From Ryuthela nishihirai (lineage: Eukaryota; Arthropoda; Arachnida; Araneae; Heptathelidae): 64,000 nt of DNA. Below, in pieces: positions 44,340 through 53,984 of the stretch (positions are counted from its first letter, which is position 1; each line of letters starts with the position of its first letter). A program made the translations under genes and the position numbers. The notes beneath the pieces are model-generated. The model ran no database searches. It saw nothing but the letters and a program-made list of their open reading frames with translations, and was not told the DNA's origin. The stretch covers positions 29,351,801 through 29,415,800 of the forward strand of contig JAWZYU010000019.1 of NCBI GenBank assembly GCA_038380435.1. Reading direction: 5' to 3'.

Positions 44340-44620
44340 TTTTCCATTTGACCTTTTTATTCCTTGATGGGAAATTTTAGTCTGAAAGTTTCAGACATTG
44401 ATGACAATTAATTATTGAACTCTTTGCGTGGAGGTTTCACTTAACTCTTTCACTCTTTGTTTAAATATTTCATTTGAATATTTCAGCACCCTTGATCTTC
44501 CTTGCTGCGAGGTTTTAATCCGAAACTCTTCCCTCTTTTATGGGAAATATTGATCTATTTCACTCTTTAAGAGAAAGATTAAATCTGAACCCTTCCCCCT
44601 TTATGGGACTCTAATTATTC
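44340..44620. repeat. Minisatellite of the same family as 40420-41165
   Basis: Shares TTCCTTGATGGGAAATTTTAGTCTGAA, AACTCTTTCACTCTTTGTTTAAATATTTCA and CCCTCTTTTATGGGAAATATTGATC with the earlier array. Confidence 0.7.
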
Positions 44621-44852
44621 CAAAATGTAGTTGATGCTCTAGGAGTTACACTATCTATTCCAATGTGTCGTGGTGGCTTCTTAAGCAATTTATTAGGGTT
44701 TTTTTTTGCCTCACTACAACATTTCTAAAGCAAATATTATTAGTCTTCATAAAGAGACTTTTTTCAAGAGAATTCTGATCTGAATGCTTTGCAAAATATA
44801 TTTAGTTCAATGCTCTCGAGAATATACTCATTCCAACTTTCTTTAGATCAGC

Positions 44853-45325
44853 GGTGCTCAATCATTTTGTACAAGTGGGTCATAATGATACAGTAAATGT
44901 TCGAGGAGGGCTGCACTGTAAAAACCAGAGCTTAGGGGGATTTCCATACATTTGAAAATATTTCAATATTTCATAATAATAGGAATTTTTTAAGAAGCAT
45001 CATATGATTTCAGAAGATGAAAAGAAATTGAACTGCGAAATATTTCTTCTCCATTTAATGCACTATCTATTCAACGTAGAACTGAATAGCTGATCGGTGG
45101 AAGTAATCCCAACCTCTTCATGCACCACTTCCTTAGCCCATAAACCATCCGTCTTTTCTGGTTTATTCTTACTTAAAGTAATAATTAAAGGGTCGAGGAT
45201 GATAACTCGTTAACGCTCACAAAAAGAGCATTAAGAACTTCAAAAAATCTATTTTATTAAAAGGGCTGAGGAGCACATAAAGTCATCTAGGGGACCACAT
45301 ACAGCCATTGAAAACTAGGTTTGTT
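44853..45325. mobile_element. Possible hAT relic
   Basis: Starts CAGCGGTGCTCAATCATTTTG and ends, inverted, CTAGTTTTCAATGGCTGTATGTGG, with the 'GGGCCACA'-type sequence seen in short hAT elements. No duplication found; tentative. Confidence 0.4.
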
Positions 45326-45369
45326 ACCAAACTTTCAACATTATCTCTAGATTATAATTAATCAAACTT

Positions 45370-46480
45370 TCTTGAGAGTATGCTCGATACACTCTCTGAA
45401 GATTTGCTCATTCCATCTCTCTCCAGGGTTTCTCTCAAGAATATATTGAACCGAAGACTTTCAAGAGTAATTCACTCCAGCGCCCTCTATATATTGAATC
45501 AAACTCTCTCCAGAATCTAATCAAACCAGTTCTTTCGATAATATATTCAATCAAATACCCTCGAAAGTATATTAAATCCAATCTCCCGAGCGTATACAAA
45601 ATACAACTCTTCAGAGAGTATATGAAATTCAATACTTCCCAGAGTATAGTACATCCAACTTTTCCGAAAGTATACTAATCCAGATATTCAGAGAGTATAC
45701 TAAATCCAACACTTCCGAGATTACTAAGTCAAAAACTTCCGAGAATTACTGCATCTAACTCTTCAGAGAGGATACTAAAACCAACTCTTCAGAGAATATA
45801 CTAAATTCAACTCTTCCGAGAGTCTCTAAATCCAACTCTTCATACCACATACCATCCTCAAGCAGCTGCTTGCCATAAAGGTCTAACAAGAGCCTGCCAT
45901 TTTTGCGCCATAGTAGGTCTGTGAGGAAGGCGAGATCTCAGCAGAAAGACAACACAAACATACATGCTTTACCAAGGGCTTGAACCCAGGTCCCTTAGAT
46001 CAGTAGCTAAGTGTTCTTCATAGAGTATACTAAAGTCAACTATATCTGAGAGTAAACTATTCAGAGAGCAACCTTCCGAGAGTATTCTAAAGCCAAATTT
46101 TTCGAGAATATACTAAATACAGCCTATCCAAGATTATATCAAATCCAAGTCTTCCGAAGGTATACTAAATCCAACTTTACGGAGAGTATAATAAATCCAG
46201 CTCCCCACAGAGTATGCTAAATTCAACTCTACAGAAAGTATATAAAATCAAACTTTTTAGAGTACTGTTAAATCCAATTCTACAGAGCGTATGCTAAATC
46301 CAGCTCTTGACAGAGCATACTAAATCTACCTCTACAGAGCATACTAAATCTAACTCTATAGAGATTATTACTAAACCAACTCTTTATAAAGTATATTAAA
46401 TCTAACTCTTCCAAAAAATATTAAATCCATCTCCTCCTAGATTATGCTCAATCCAAAATCTTTTAAGACTATGCTCATTT
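45370..46480. repeat. Minisatellite, about 24-bp unit, interrupted by a SINE-C
   Basis: Dozens of degenerate units around GAGAGTATACTAAATCCAACTCTTCC. Interrupted at 45845-46017. It ends about 90 bp before the exon D acceptor. Confidence 0.85.
45845..46017 (-). mobile_element. SINE-C copy with tRNA-like head
   Basis: Minus strand: head ACTTAGCTACTGATCTAAGGGACCTGGGTTCAAGCCCTTGG, with an A-box-like start and a good B box, then TAAAGCATGTATG and the body TCTGCTGAGATCTCGCCTTCCTCACAG. The copy lies inside the 24-bp array, with CATAGAGTATACTAAA-type units resuming on its right. It is the best-preserved head in the family. Confidence 0.6.
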
Positions 46481-46572
46481 AACTCTCTCCATTACTTGTA
46501 CATTAATAATCAACTTAAAAATTCCCATATCGTCGCCTCTAACTCAAAAGTTTTCTCTCCTCCTTTCCATAG

Positions 46573-46830
46573 AAGCCCGAGGATTCTGCAACACCCGGAT
46601 CATCAAAAAGATGAAAATGCTTCTGTCCGAAAAGACAGTAGTGGCTGATTCCATGGAGTCTTGTCAGGAACAATGTTTCACGAGTAGTGACTTCGTTTGT
46701 CGATCTATCACCTTTGACCCCAGATTCCGGACATGTGCTCTTAGTCATCACACAAGGAAATCGGCTCCCCAGCAGGCTCTGGTTCGATCTGAGTCAAGTG
46801 ACTACCTCGAAATCTCCACTTGCTTCCACG
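46573..46830 (+). CDS. Exon D: PAN/Apple module with six cysteines
   Basis: Internal exon, 258 bp, phase 1 at both ends. Acceptor CTCTCCTCCTTTCCATAG; donor CACG|GTAAGT, near consensus. The 86 residues carry GFCNTR (C1), ESCQEQC (C2, C3), DFVCRSITFDP (C4), RTCALS (C5) and ISTCFHG (C6). The spacing is C-x3-C-x7-C-R-S, as in exon C. The donor shows that the gene continues beyond 46830; no further exon is visible in the remaining 17 kb, so the next intron is at least that long. Role as for the other modules: extracellular, disulfide-stabilised, likely in matrix or receptor binding. Confidence 0.92.
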
Positions 46831-47004
46831 GTAAGTTTCATTAAATGGTTGATTAGACTGCATTACTTTTTTTATTTTTACCTTGCGAATTATGAGGGAA
46901 ACAGTTGTGATCGCATATAACGAGAGAAAAAGGTCTTTAGTCGTTTTTCGTTCCAGTCGCCTAGCTTGTTGTTTGCAGAGAAAAGTGCCCTAAGTTGGAA
47001 TCTT

Positions 47005-47115
47005 GTGTAAGGTATGTATGTTTTCTCTCTGATGTATGTTACATTTCTGCTGAGGTCTCGGCTTCCTTACATATTCTTTTTAATGGCAGTGGATTAGCCA
47101 GCTGTACGTAAAAAC
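47005..47115 (+). mobile_element. SINE-C body fragment
   Basis: GTATGTATGTTTTCTCTCTGATG, TTTCTGCTGAGGTCTCGGCTTCCTTACA: the order seen in the other SINE-C copies. Confidence 0.5.
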
Positions 47116-47289
47116 TATTACTGAACTGTTATCAAGAGTGTTACTTATCATTGAACAGAGTGTTAAAAAGCAAACAGAAAAAAAAAATTCTTTGCACGTT
47201 CACTGCGGAAGAGAAATTTGGAATCTGGCCTGCAGTGCGTCGCGGGTCACAGGTGACTCGTTCTTGTCTTGAGACGTTAATATTTTTAG

Positions 47290-47400
47290 CCTTCTGGGTA
47301 TCACGTTGGTTCGCAATGTCACTGCATCATATCGGGTTCGAGTCCCGAGATGCCGTGGTTATGTGTTTGTGTGCTGTTACCTCTAGCTGAGGCAGTGATC
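47290..47400 (+). mobile_element. Possible tRNA-like SINE head
   Basis: ATATCGGGTTCGAGTCCCGAGATG has a T-arm with a 5-bp stem and a B box, with GTATCACGTTGGTTCGCAATG upstream as a weak A-box region. No other copy in the window. Confidence 0.3.
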
Positions 47401-47440
47401 AGCAGTGACTTCGCTCTTAGGATGGCATACCCTTGTATGA

Positions 47441-47594
47441 GAACTCTACAATCTTGGAGTAGTTCTAAGATTTTTCTCCCTCCTATATGTTGCAAATTAA
47501 AAACTGCACTTTAAAGATCAATTTCTGATTAACAAATTAATGCTTCTTCCTACGCATATCAAATCATATTCGCATTTTGTGACGTAATATGGCA
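47441..47594 (+). repeat. About 150-bp direct repeat, first copy
   Basis: CTTGGAGTAGTTCTAAGATTTTTCTCCCTCCTATATGTTGCA ... CATTTTGTGACGTAATATGG. Close copy at 48383-48536. Confidence 0.85.
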
Positions 47595-48382
47595 AGAGAT
47601 TGGCTCTTAAACTGTTAACCTCATCTACTAAATGGAATTCAAACAACTTCATCAACACGAGTCATTAGTGATATACATTTTCACAAAAATTTACCGGAAA
47701 ATTTTGAAATCCATTTTAGTTTTCAACAATATTCTTTCAATATTTAAAAAAATAAATAAATATTTGACAGAGAAGCCTTGTCCCAAAACTTATAATTTTT
47801 TAAAATAGACGAAAAATGAATGAATTAAAAAAATACTTCGTTTATAAAAGGGTTAGATGTAATACATACTTCCTAATGGATTATTATTGAAGCTGCAAGT
47901 GAAGTAAATTCTTACAACAAAACTTTTCGTAAAATAAAATTCTTGTTAAAAAACAAAACTTAAACCTGGAAACTCGAATAGTTTACAGATTTCTTTAAAT
48001 ATTACGAATAATAATAAAAACTACGTGATCCCTTTTCTCTTCAAACAGCTACCGAGGTAATTACTATATATTCCGTCCTTCTCTAAGTTAAAAGCGTTAC
48101 TATTTAATTGGTTACTATAAAGGTAAAAAGAATTAACTAACAGAACAAACACCAAGACTTACACATTTTTAAAGCTTCCCAGCGGAAAATTTCCAGCGGA
48201 TAAGACCTACAGGGCTCCACGAAGATGTACAAATGTTTTTTCTCTTCACTGCTCTCAGACGCGAGTACTTTCTCGAGTGGGAGTTATGTATTATTAGTGC
48301 TCAAAATTGTGCTTCTTTTTTTCATTTATTTCAAGATCTTATAAATGTTATATGATATGTAATAGCAAATGCAATGTAAATG

Positions 48383-48536
48383 AGACTCTACAAACTTGGA
48401 GTAGTTCTAAGATTTTTCTCCCTCCTATATGTTGCATATTAAAATCTGCATTTTAAGGAGCAATTTCTGATCAACAAATTAATGTTTCTTCCTACGCATG
48501 TCAAATCATATTCCCATTTTGTGACGTAATATGGAG
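48383..48536 (+). repeat. About 150-bp direct repeat, second copy
   Basis: Roughly 90% identical to 47441-47594 over its length. The two copies are 942 bp apart; the sequence between has no recognised element. Confidence 0.85.
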
Positions 48537-48709
48537 TATATGCCAATTTGTTGCTGTTGAATAAACTGATCTGAAATCGAAAAAAAAAATACTACGCAAT
48601 ACAAAGAATAACAAAATGATAGCAAAAATATAACCAAAGTTGTTGTGAAAACAAGACTGAGATATGTTAAATTTGGAATTTTTTCTCCATATATATTTCT
48701 TTCTATTAT

Positions 48710-49158
48710 TTCTGATAATAGTTTTTGTGGATTCAGGGTGAACCACAGTGTAGGCAAAGGTTGATTATGCTTTCGCCGAGTTTGAGGTCTGTAAAGTGAG
48801 AACTTGCAGAGAGCGATTCTCCACCTCATTATTAATGTTTGCAGCAGCAAGGCAGCAAAGGCCCACTGAGTTGAGCGCATTCCCAGCACGTAGCTGTATA
48901 CAATATTAAAAAAAATGTGTCGTCCCTATCTAACTCTCGTGCAGTAATTGATGGACTATTGTTATTCATCATTCAACATCAGTTTCTTCAGAGGTGTGCA
49001 GTACCACGGGCCTAAAAACCCGCGAACCTGTCTTTTCACCAAAGTGAGGGGGAAGTAATTATTAAGCAACAATCGCATCGTCCTCCGGCAGCCACCAGCC
49101 ACTGGCTGCCACGACGTTTGGCTCAGTCTCCATAGATCAGAGATGGGAGGACATTACA
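48710..49158 (-). mobile_element. Truncated LTR, same family as the solo LTRs
   Basis: On the minus strand starts TGTAATG at 49158 and follows the LTR (GGTGAAAAGACAGGTTCGCGGG, ACTGCACGAGAGTTAGATAGGG, GGCCTTTGCTGCCTTGCTGC, AATCAACCTTTGCCTACACTG) to about half its length. It contains a local hairpin GGCAGCCAGTGGCTGGTGGCTGCC-like segment near 49088-49112 not found in the other copies. Confidence 0.8.
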
Positions 49159-49269
49159 ATACTTTTATCAAATATCAGAATATATATTTCCCTCCTACAA
49201 TAGCAATGGTGGTATTCTTGCAAAATATGTGTAATGCGCAAACTCTAATTGCAAAAGGAACCGAATACT

Positions 49270-49800
49270 TCCACGTTATGTGAATGAAAAGACGAGTACA
49301 AATCTCCCTATTTTGGTATATTAATTTTTTAGGGAAAAATATCACTGGAGATAAATTGAAGATCACACTGAAATCTCTCTAAATATCTGTTTTCCTCAAT
49401 AACCTTTTAATATTTAAAGAATTATGGAAGCTGAAACATTTAACTGTAACTTTTGTTACTTCTGAATATAAAATAAGAACTGCATAACAAAACGTTCACT
49501 AATAAAAATGGAATATTGTAACTTATGTAATGATTTTTTAAAATTTTCATCAATTGAAGAGTGGGGAGGAGTGTTTAGGAAAGGTGTGACAGAGGCGTCT
49601 GGTATTATAGATTCCATATTCAATAATTCTTTAAATATTAGGCGAATACAGTTTAAAATTGAGATTTACACAGATTTATGATATTCGCTATTTCTCTAGT
49701 GATATATTCCGTAAAAAAGGTTATTTTCAAAGTTAGGAAAGTCTGATTGGCTATCACTTCACAGAGCATTGGAAGTGTCTGATTATTTTTTGACATATAG
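49270..49800. mobile_element. Diverged 200-bp-TIR MITE
   Basis: Same order as 21100-21669: CTCTCTAAATATCTGTTTTC, AAAGAATTATGGAAGCTGAAACATTTAA, TTTTCATCAATTGAAG-GTGGGGAGG, TTCCGTAAAAAAGGTTATTTTCAAAGTTAGG. Outer ends are eroded. Confidence 0.7.
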
Positions 49801-50776
49801 TGTATGTTAATAATTTTTTTTTCTGATTACTAAAACTTTTCAGAATTTCGATTTATTTCCTCCTCTATATAGTTGTGGCCTATCTGAAGCCTTAAAGGAT
49901 CTTCAAACACTTCTATAAAGAGTTGTTTCTTTATTTAGCAACCCAAAAAAATGTGCTTTTTTCCTTCTGAGTTTGATCAAAAATAAAAAAAAAATCCCCC
50001 GCATTGCAGCAAATGTCATCACTACGTAGATGATTATGTTTCACAAAACTCTGCCATCAGAAAGATATACGACTTCGTCGTGTAATCTCGAACAATACAG
50101 CTGGAATCGTAACTTCGGATTCAAAGCGATCAGTAACAGCCGTCTCCTTTCCGCCTAATTGAAACGAGAGACTAGTTAGGTTTAGTTGGAAGTTACGAAC
50201 GATTCCTTTTTTTCTGTGTTTCAATCTGAGCGAAAACAAGAAAGACGAAAAAGGGTTTGATCAGCACGGCAACGTAGACAAAACAGTGGAACAAGACGAC
50301 GGAGGAACAATTGCTTCGCCAGGAAACAAAAGTGAAGGATTCGCGGAGATGTTGGCAAAATGACCTGAAGCTGGGGAGGAAAAGTCAGCTCATTAGATGA
50401 AAGCAACGGAATAGGACTTAATGTAGCAGCAATCTGCTAATTGGAGGAAAGAGATTGATTGAAGCATTGGGAATTCGACAGAAACGTGTGTGTATAAGAG
50501 ATATGGTAAGGTTGAAAGAACAGGGATGATAAGACGGTGAAGAAAATAAAAGAATTCAAATATGTTAACTAGAGCATAGTTTCACTACTAGAGTCTCCGG
50601 GGTCTATGAGGTGCCTCTGGGATTTTTAGTTTTTCTTAAAACAAAAATAAGTGGTAGAAGACACAGCACACTCTATCCGCCAGGCATTAGTAGCGAAAAT
50701 ATTTCTTAAAATATTAAGTCCATGATATTTTTGAGTTTACAAGTTACTTTGCTCTTTTAAGGAACGAATTTCGTTG
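49801..50776. other. Intronic sequence, nothing recognised
   Basis: Includes short frames at 50057-50406 without domain, and no clear repeats. Confidence 0.35.
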
Positions 50777-51220
50777 AACTGGGTTGTTTAATTTCTGAGA
50801 GCACTTTCTTGCACACAATGGTCTAAACGAACATGTCAGAAGGAGCCCAAGAATTCAGAGAAGAGTTGGGTTGGGTTGTTTTATCTCTGAGTGGCACGTT
50901 TTTGCATATGATGATATAAATGGCCAGGCCCACTGGAATAGCTGTTAGCCTCCCGTCAAGACCATCAAGTGTGTTCTTTAACGTGCACAGGAATGGGAGT
51001 TACTTTCTTGCACACAATGGTCTAAACGAACATGTCAGAAGGAGCCCAAGAATTCAGAGAAGAGTTGGGTTGGGTTGTTTTATCTCTGAGTGGCACGTTT
51101 TTGCATATGATGATATAAATGGCCAGGCCCACTGGAATAGCTGTTAGCCTCCCGTCAAGACCATCAAGTGTGTTCTTTAACGTGCACAGGAATGGGAGTT
51201 TTGCAGAGATAAATCTCAAC
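50777..51220 (-). mobile_element. SINE-A (minus) nest with a perfect tandem duplication
   Basis: An older minus SINE-A (from TGGGTTGTTTAATTTCTGAGAGCAC) carries a second minus SINE-A (GTTGGGTTGTTTTATCTCTGAG...) at its AGAAGAGTTG. A 199-bp block spanning the junction is present twice: 50803-51001 and 51002-51200. Confidence 0.85.
50803..51200. repeat. 199-bp perfect tandem duplication
   Basis: The two units, starting ACTTTCTTGCACACAATGG at 50803 and 51002, appear identical base for base and directly abut. Either very recent or an assembly artefact. Confidence 0.9.
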
Positions 51221-51417
51221 AACTTTCCTCTATCTTGCTGTTTTATCTATCTACCCATAGGCCACACAACAAGGAAGATACAAATGCGCAACTCCAATAG
51301 GACCTATGGTAATCGCGAGGCGATGGTAGCGCCATCACAACTAAGACCCCGAACTTCAATGCGGTTATAGTTATTCTCTTCCGGTTTTTACACACCATAT
51401 TGCGTAACGTGAGCACA

Positions 51418-51621
51418 ATGGGCAGAGATATTGATTTGACGGACGTTCAAAAAGAATGATCATCGGCTAGCGTCAAGGATGAAAGCATCTCGGAAACAGC
51501 AGACTTCGTGAGCTGTTCGCGAGGTACTATAGTAAGGGTGGACCAAGAATGGACCAATGGCACACCGAGTACCTCCAGACGTCATAACTGTGGAGCTCCA
51601 AAGGCCATCGACCCAATGTAG
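51418..51621 (+). pseudogene. Tc1-like transposase N-terminal fragment
   Basis: From ATG 51418: MGRDIDLTDVQKE, stop, SSASVKDESISETADFVSCSRGTIVRVDQEWTNGTPSTSRRHNCGAPKAIDPM. This is the first HTH and linker of a Tc1 transposase (SISETA..V.CSRGT; RR..CG.P). The DDE domain is missing. Confidence 0.75.
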
Positions 51622-52060
51622 TATTAAGATCAGGGTCAAGTAGGGGGCAATTTATAGTACTAAAGTTTTGTGGGGGTTAAACATTTTGGAAGAAATAGAT
51701 ACATAAAATCGTTGTTTTTAGCTCGTCTTGAAAAAATAAAAAAAAGTTAAAGTACCTTTTCGTCTGACTGCAGGACCGAAAAGATTTTATTTTGAAAGAT
51801 GAATGCAAAGTAGAATTTTGGTCGGAATTTTCTAATGGTTTTAATTAACGCCCTCTAGAGTTGAAAAATATTAGGAAATGGGCAAATTTAAACAAATATT
51901 GCAACGATCTATTGAAGCTAAAAATGTTTCCAACAAAAACACAATTGACTCAAACGACCAGTGACAGGGAAATATTTTTAACAAATCATTGTAACCTGAA
52001 AGCTCATCAGTTATTCCTAGAATTGGAACACATCGTGAGGTCATTGTTGGTCACATTGAG
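51622..52060. other. Intronic sequence, nothing recognised
   Basis: A 74-residue plus frame at 51861-52085 runs into SINE sequence and has no domain. Confidence 0.35.
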
Positions 52061-52292
52061 GATAGGTAGCGCGCCAGGCTCGTAATCTGCAGTTCTGAGG
52101 TTCGAGTCCCAGCTGGACCAGCGTTGAGATTTATCTCCCCAAAACTAACCACCTTGCCCACGTCAGTAGGGGACACCGATGTGCGTGGAATGGCCGCTTT
52201 TCGTCGGATGGAACGTTAAACCGTGACCCCGTGTGCGTCAGAGCCATACCCTATGTACGTTAAAGAATATGCCTGGTGGACTTGACGGGAGG

Positions 52293-52698
52293 GGCGGGGG
52301 TGACTCAGTCGGTAGTGCGTCAGGCTCGTAATCTGTAGTTCCCAGGTTCGAGTCCCAGCTGGGTCAGCGTTGAGATTTATCTCCGCAAAATTCCCCGCCC
52401 TGCCCACGGTCAGTAGGGGACACCGATGGGCTTGGAAAGGCCGCCGTCCGTCGGATGGGACGTTAAGCCGTGGCCCCGTGTGTGGGAGAGCCATACCCTG
52501 TGCACGTTAAAGAACACGGTGGATGACTTTGACGGGAGGCTGAGTCATCCACCGTGTCAGCTACCATCTGTCTCCCAACAGCTGTTCCAGTGGGTCCCCT
52601 CCCCCAACCTTCTTTGAGACTTCGGGGTCCATGTGACCTGGCCATTTAGCCCATTGTGTGCAAAATAGTGCCGCTCAGAGTTAAAACAACCCAACCCA
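52293..52698 (+). mobile_element. Full-length young SINE-A nested in a SINE-A
   Basis: Near-consensus copy with 13-bp target duplication ACTTGACGGGAGG at 52280-52292 and 52699-52711. It carries the 15-bp inverted duplication 52514-52557 that other copies lack. Confidence 0.95.
52514..52557. repeat. 15-bp perfect inverted duplication in a SINE
   Basis: ACACGGTGGATGACT (52514-52528) and AGTCATCCACCGTGT (52543-52557). Compared with consensus SINE-A, the right arm is an insertion of about 21 bp between GGCT and ACCATC. Confidence 0.93.
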
Positions 52699-52849
52699 AC
52701 TTGACGGGAGGCTGTCATCTGTCTCCCAATAGCTTTCCAGTGGGTCCCCTTCCCCCACCCTTCTCTGAGTGAACTGAAGTTGTGAAACTGACCCTTTTGC
52801 CCATGGTGTACAAAAAGCGAACGGATAAACTGCCCAACTCTACTATTAG

Positions 52850-53670
52850 ATGATTAAGTGAATGACTTTACTCTCTTTGAAAGCTATCATCCCATATTAA
52901 TCAGAAGCGATATGTATACTTTTAGTTATTGTATAACTTAACAAAAAAATTTGATACCGCCTGTAAAAAATTGAATGTGTAATTAATATAACAATAATAA
53001 TAATAAATAAAAGCATGCGCTGTCCTTATTTTGACGACGTGTGGGAGTTTCATCTTTTATTTTGGAATTTCTATTATTTTATTTTGTAGAATGTATTTCT
53101 CTTTATTTTACTATTTAGAACGTTCATTAATAATCCCTGGATAAGGTTCCGAGGTTCACTTTTATTTTTATCGAATACAGTAAGAAAATAGTTCGGCTTT
53201 GCTTGATTTCGGTTTTTTAAGAGTTCAACATATCGACAAAAATTGCACGTGTTTCTGAATTTTCCTATATTTCGTTGTAAAAACAGATTTCATAATGCTT
53301 TTTTTCCCTAAATCGATGTGGTTCTGATAATATTTTGTTAATACTTTTCACAGATGAAAGTAGATTCTGAAGAAAATCGGATTTCTATAGATGTAGAAGA
53401 TTCGTTTTCGCATCTTGAAGAAATAAGAAAATATTAGATCACGTATTAGTAAAAACTCTTAATCGGACTTCACTCTTATCATAACATAGCTACAACTAGA
53501 GGTTCAGATGCACTACAATAAACTAATTGAAGATTTTCATATCAAGAGCTAGAAAAAGGTCTTTTAACAGAAATGTTTTTGTCACTATTTCTTGTTAGAA
53601 TCAGTTCATCTGAATTATAAAAATTTTTGATTTTATATGCATTTATTGTTATATGCATCCGTAACAAAAT
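52850..53670. other. AT-rich intron, nothing recognised
   Basis: Only a short ATA repeat near 52990-53008. No exon-like segment. Confidence 0.4.
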
Positions 53671-53676
53671 AAAATT

Positions 53677-53717
53677 GAGTTGGGTTGTTTTACCTCTGAG
53701 CGGCACTTTTTTTGCAC
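53677..53717 (-). mobile_element. 41-bp SINE-A 3' end
   Basis: GTTGGGTTGTTTTACCTCTGAGCGGCAC...GCAC, the extreme 3' end in minus orientation. Short duplication AAAATT at 53671-53676 and 53718-53723. Confidence 0.75.
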
Positions 53718-53784
53718 AAAATTAACGCAAAACATGCCCATAACACTTACGACCTAACCTCAATACCCGTTAGGTTTCAATTAC

Positions 53785-53847
53785 CTGTGGAGTCGCTTGT
53801 AAACAAACACAGAATTGCTCTGTGTTTGTTTACAAGCGACTCCACAG
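53785..53847. repeat. Perfect 29-bp inverted repeat with 5-base loop
   Basis: CTGTGGAGTCGCTTGTAAAC... (53785-53813), loop attgc, exact reverse complement (53819-53847). Confidence 0.95.
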
Positions 53848-53984
53848 AAATGGCTACTATTGAAATCAAATTTTAATTTTGCTTTCAATAAACAACTAAA
53901 ATTTTAGTGTGTCGCTAGTATTCTCGGCGAAAAATAGCTTGCCGTGAGCAAAAAGCGTTTGAGAATCATTGCTTTATAACTTCT

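Larger units (their letters stand above)
52064..52845 (+). mobile_element. SINE-A, 5' truncated, split by a younger full SINE-A
   Basis: Outer pieces 52064-52292 (from TAGGTAGCGCGCCAGG) and 52699-52845 (GACGGGAGGCTGTCATCTG ... ACTGCCCAACTC). Confidence 0.88.

Noticed and set aside
49100..49150. Extra hairpin near the start of the truncated LTR as a separate element
   Set aside because: Short and imperfect; better explained as a local rearrangement of the LTR end.
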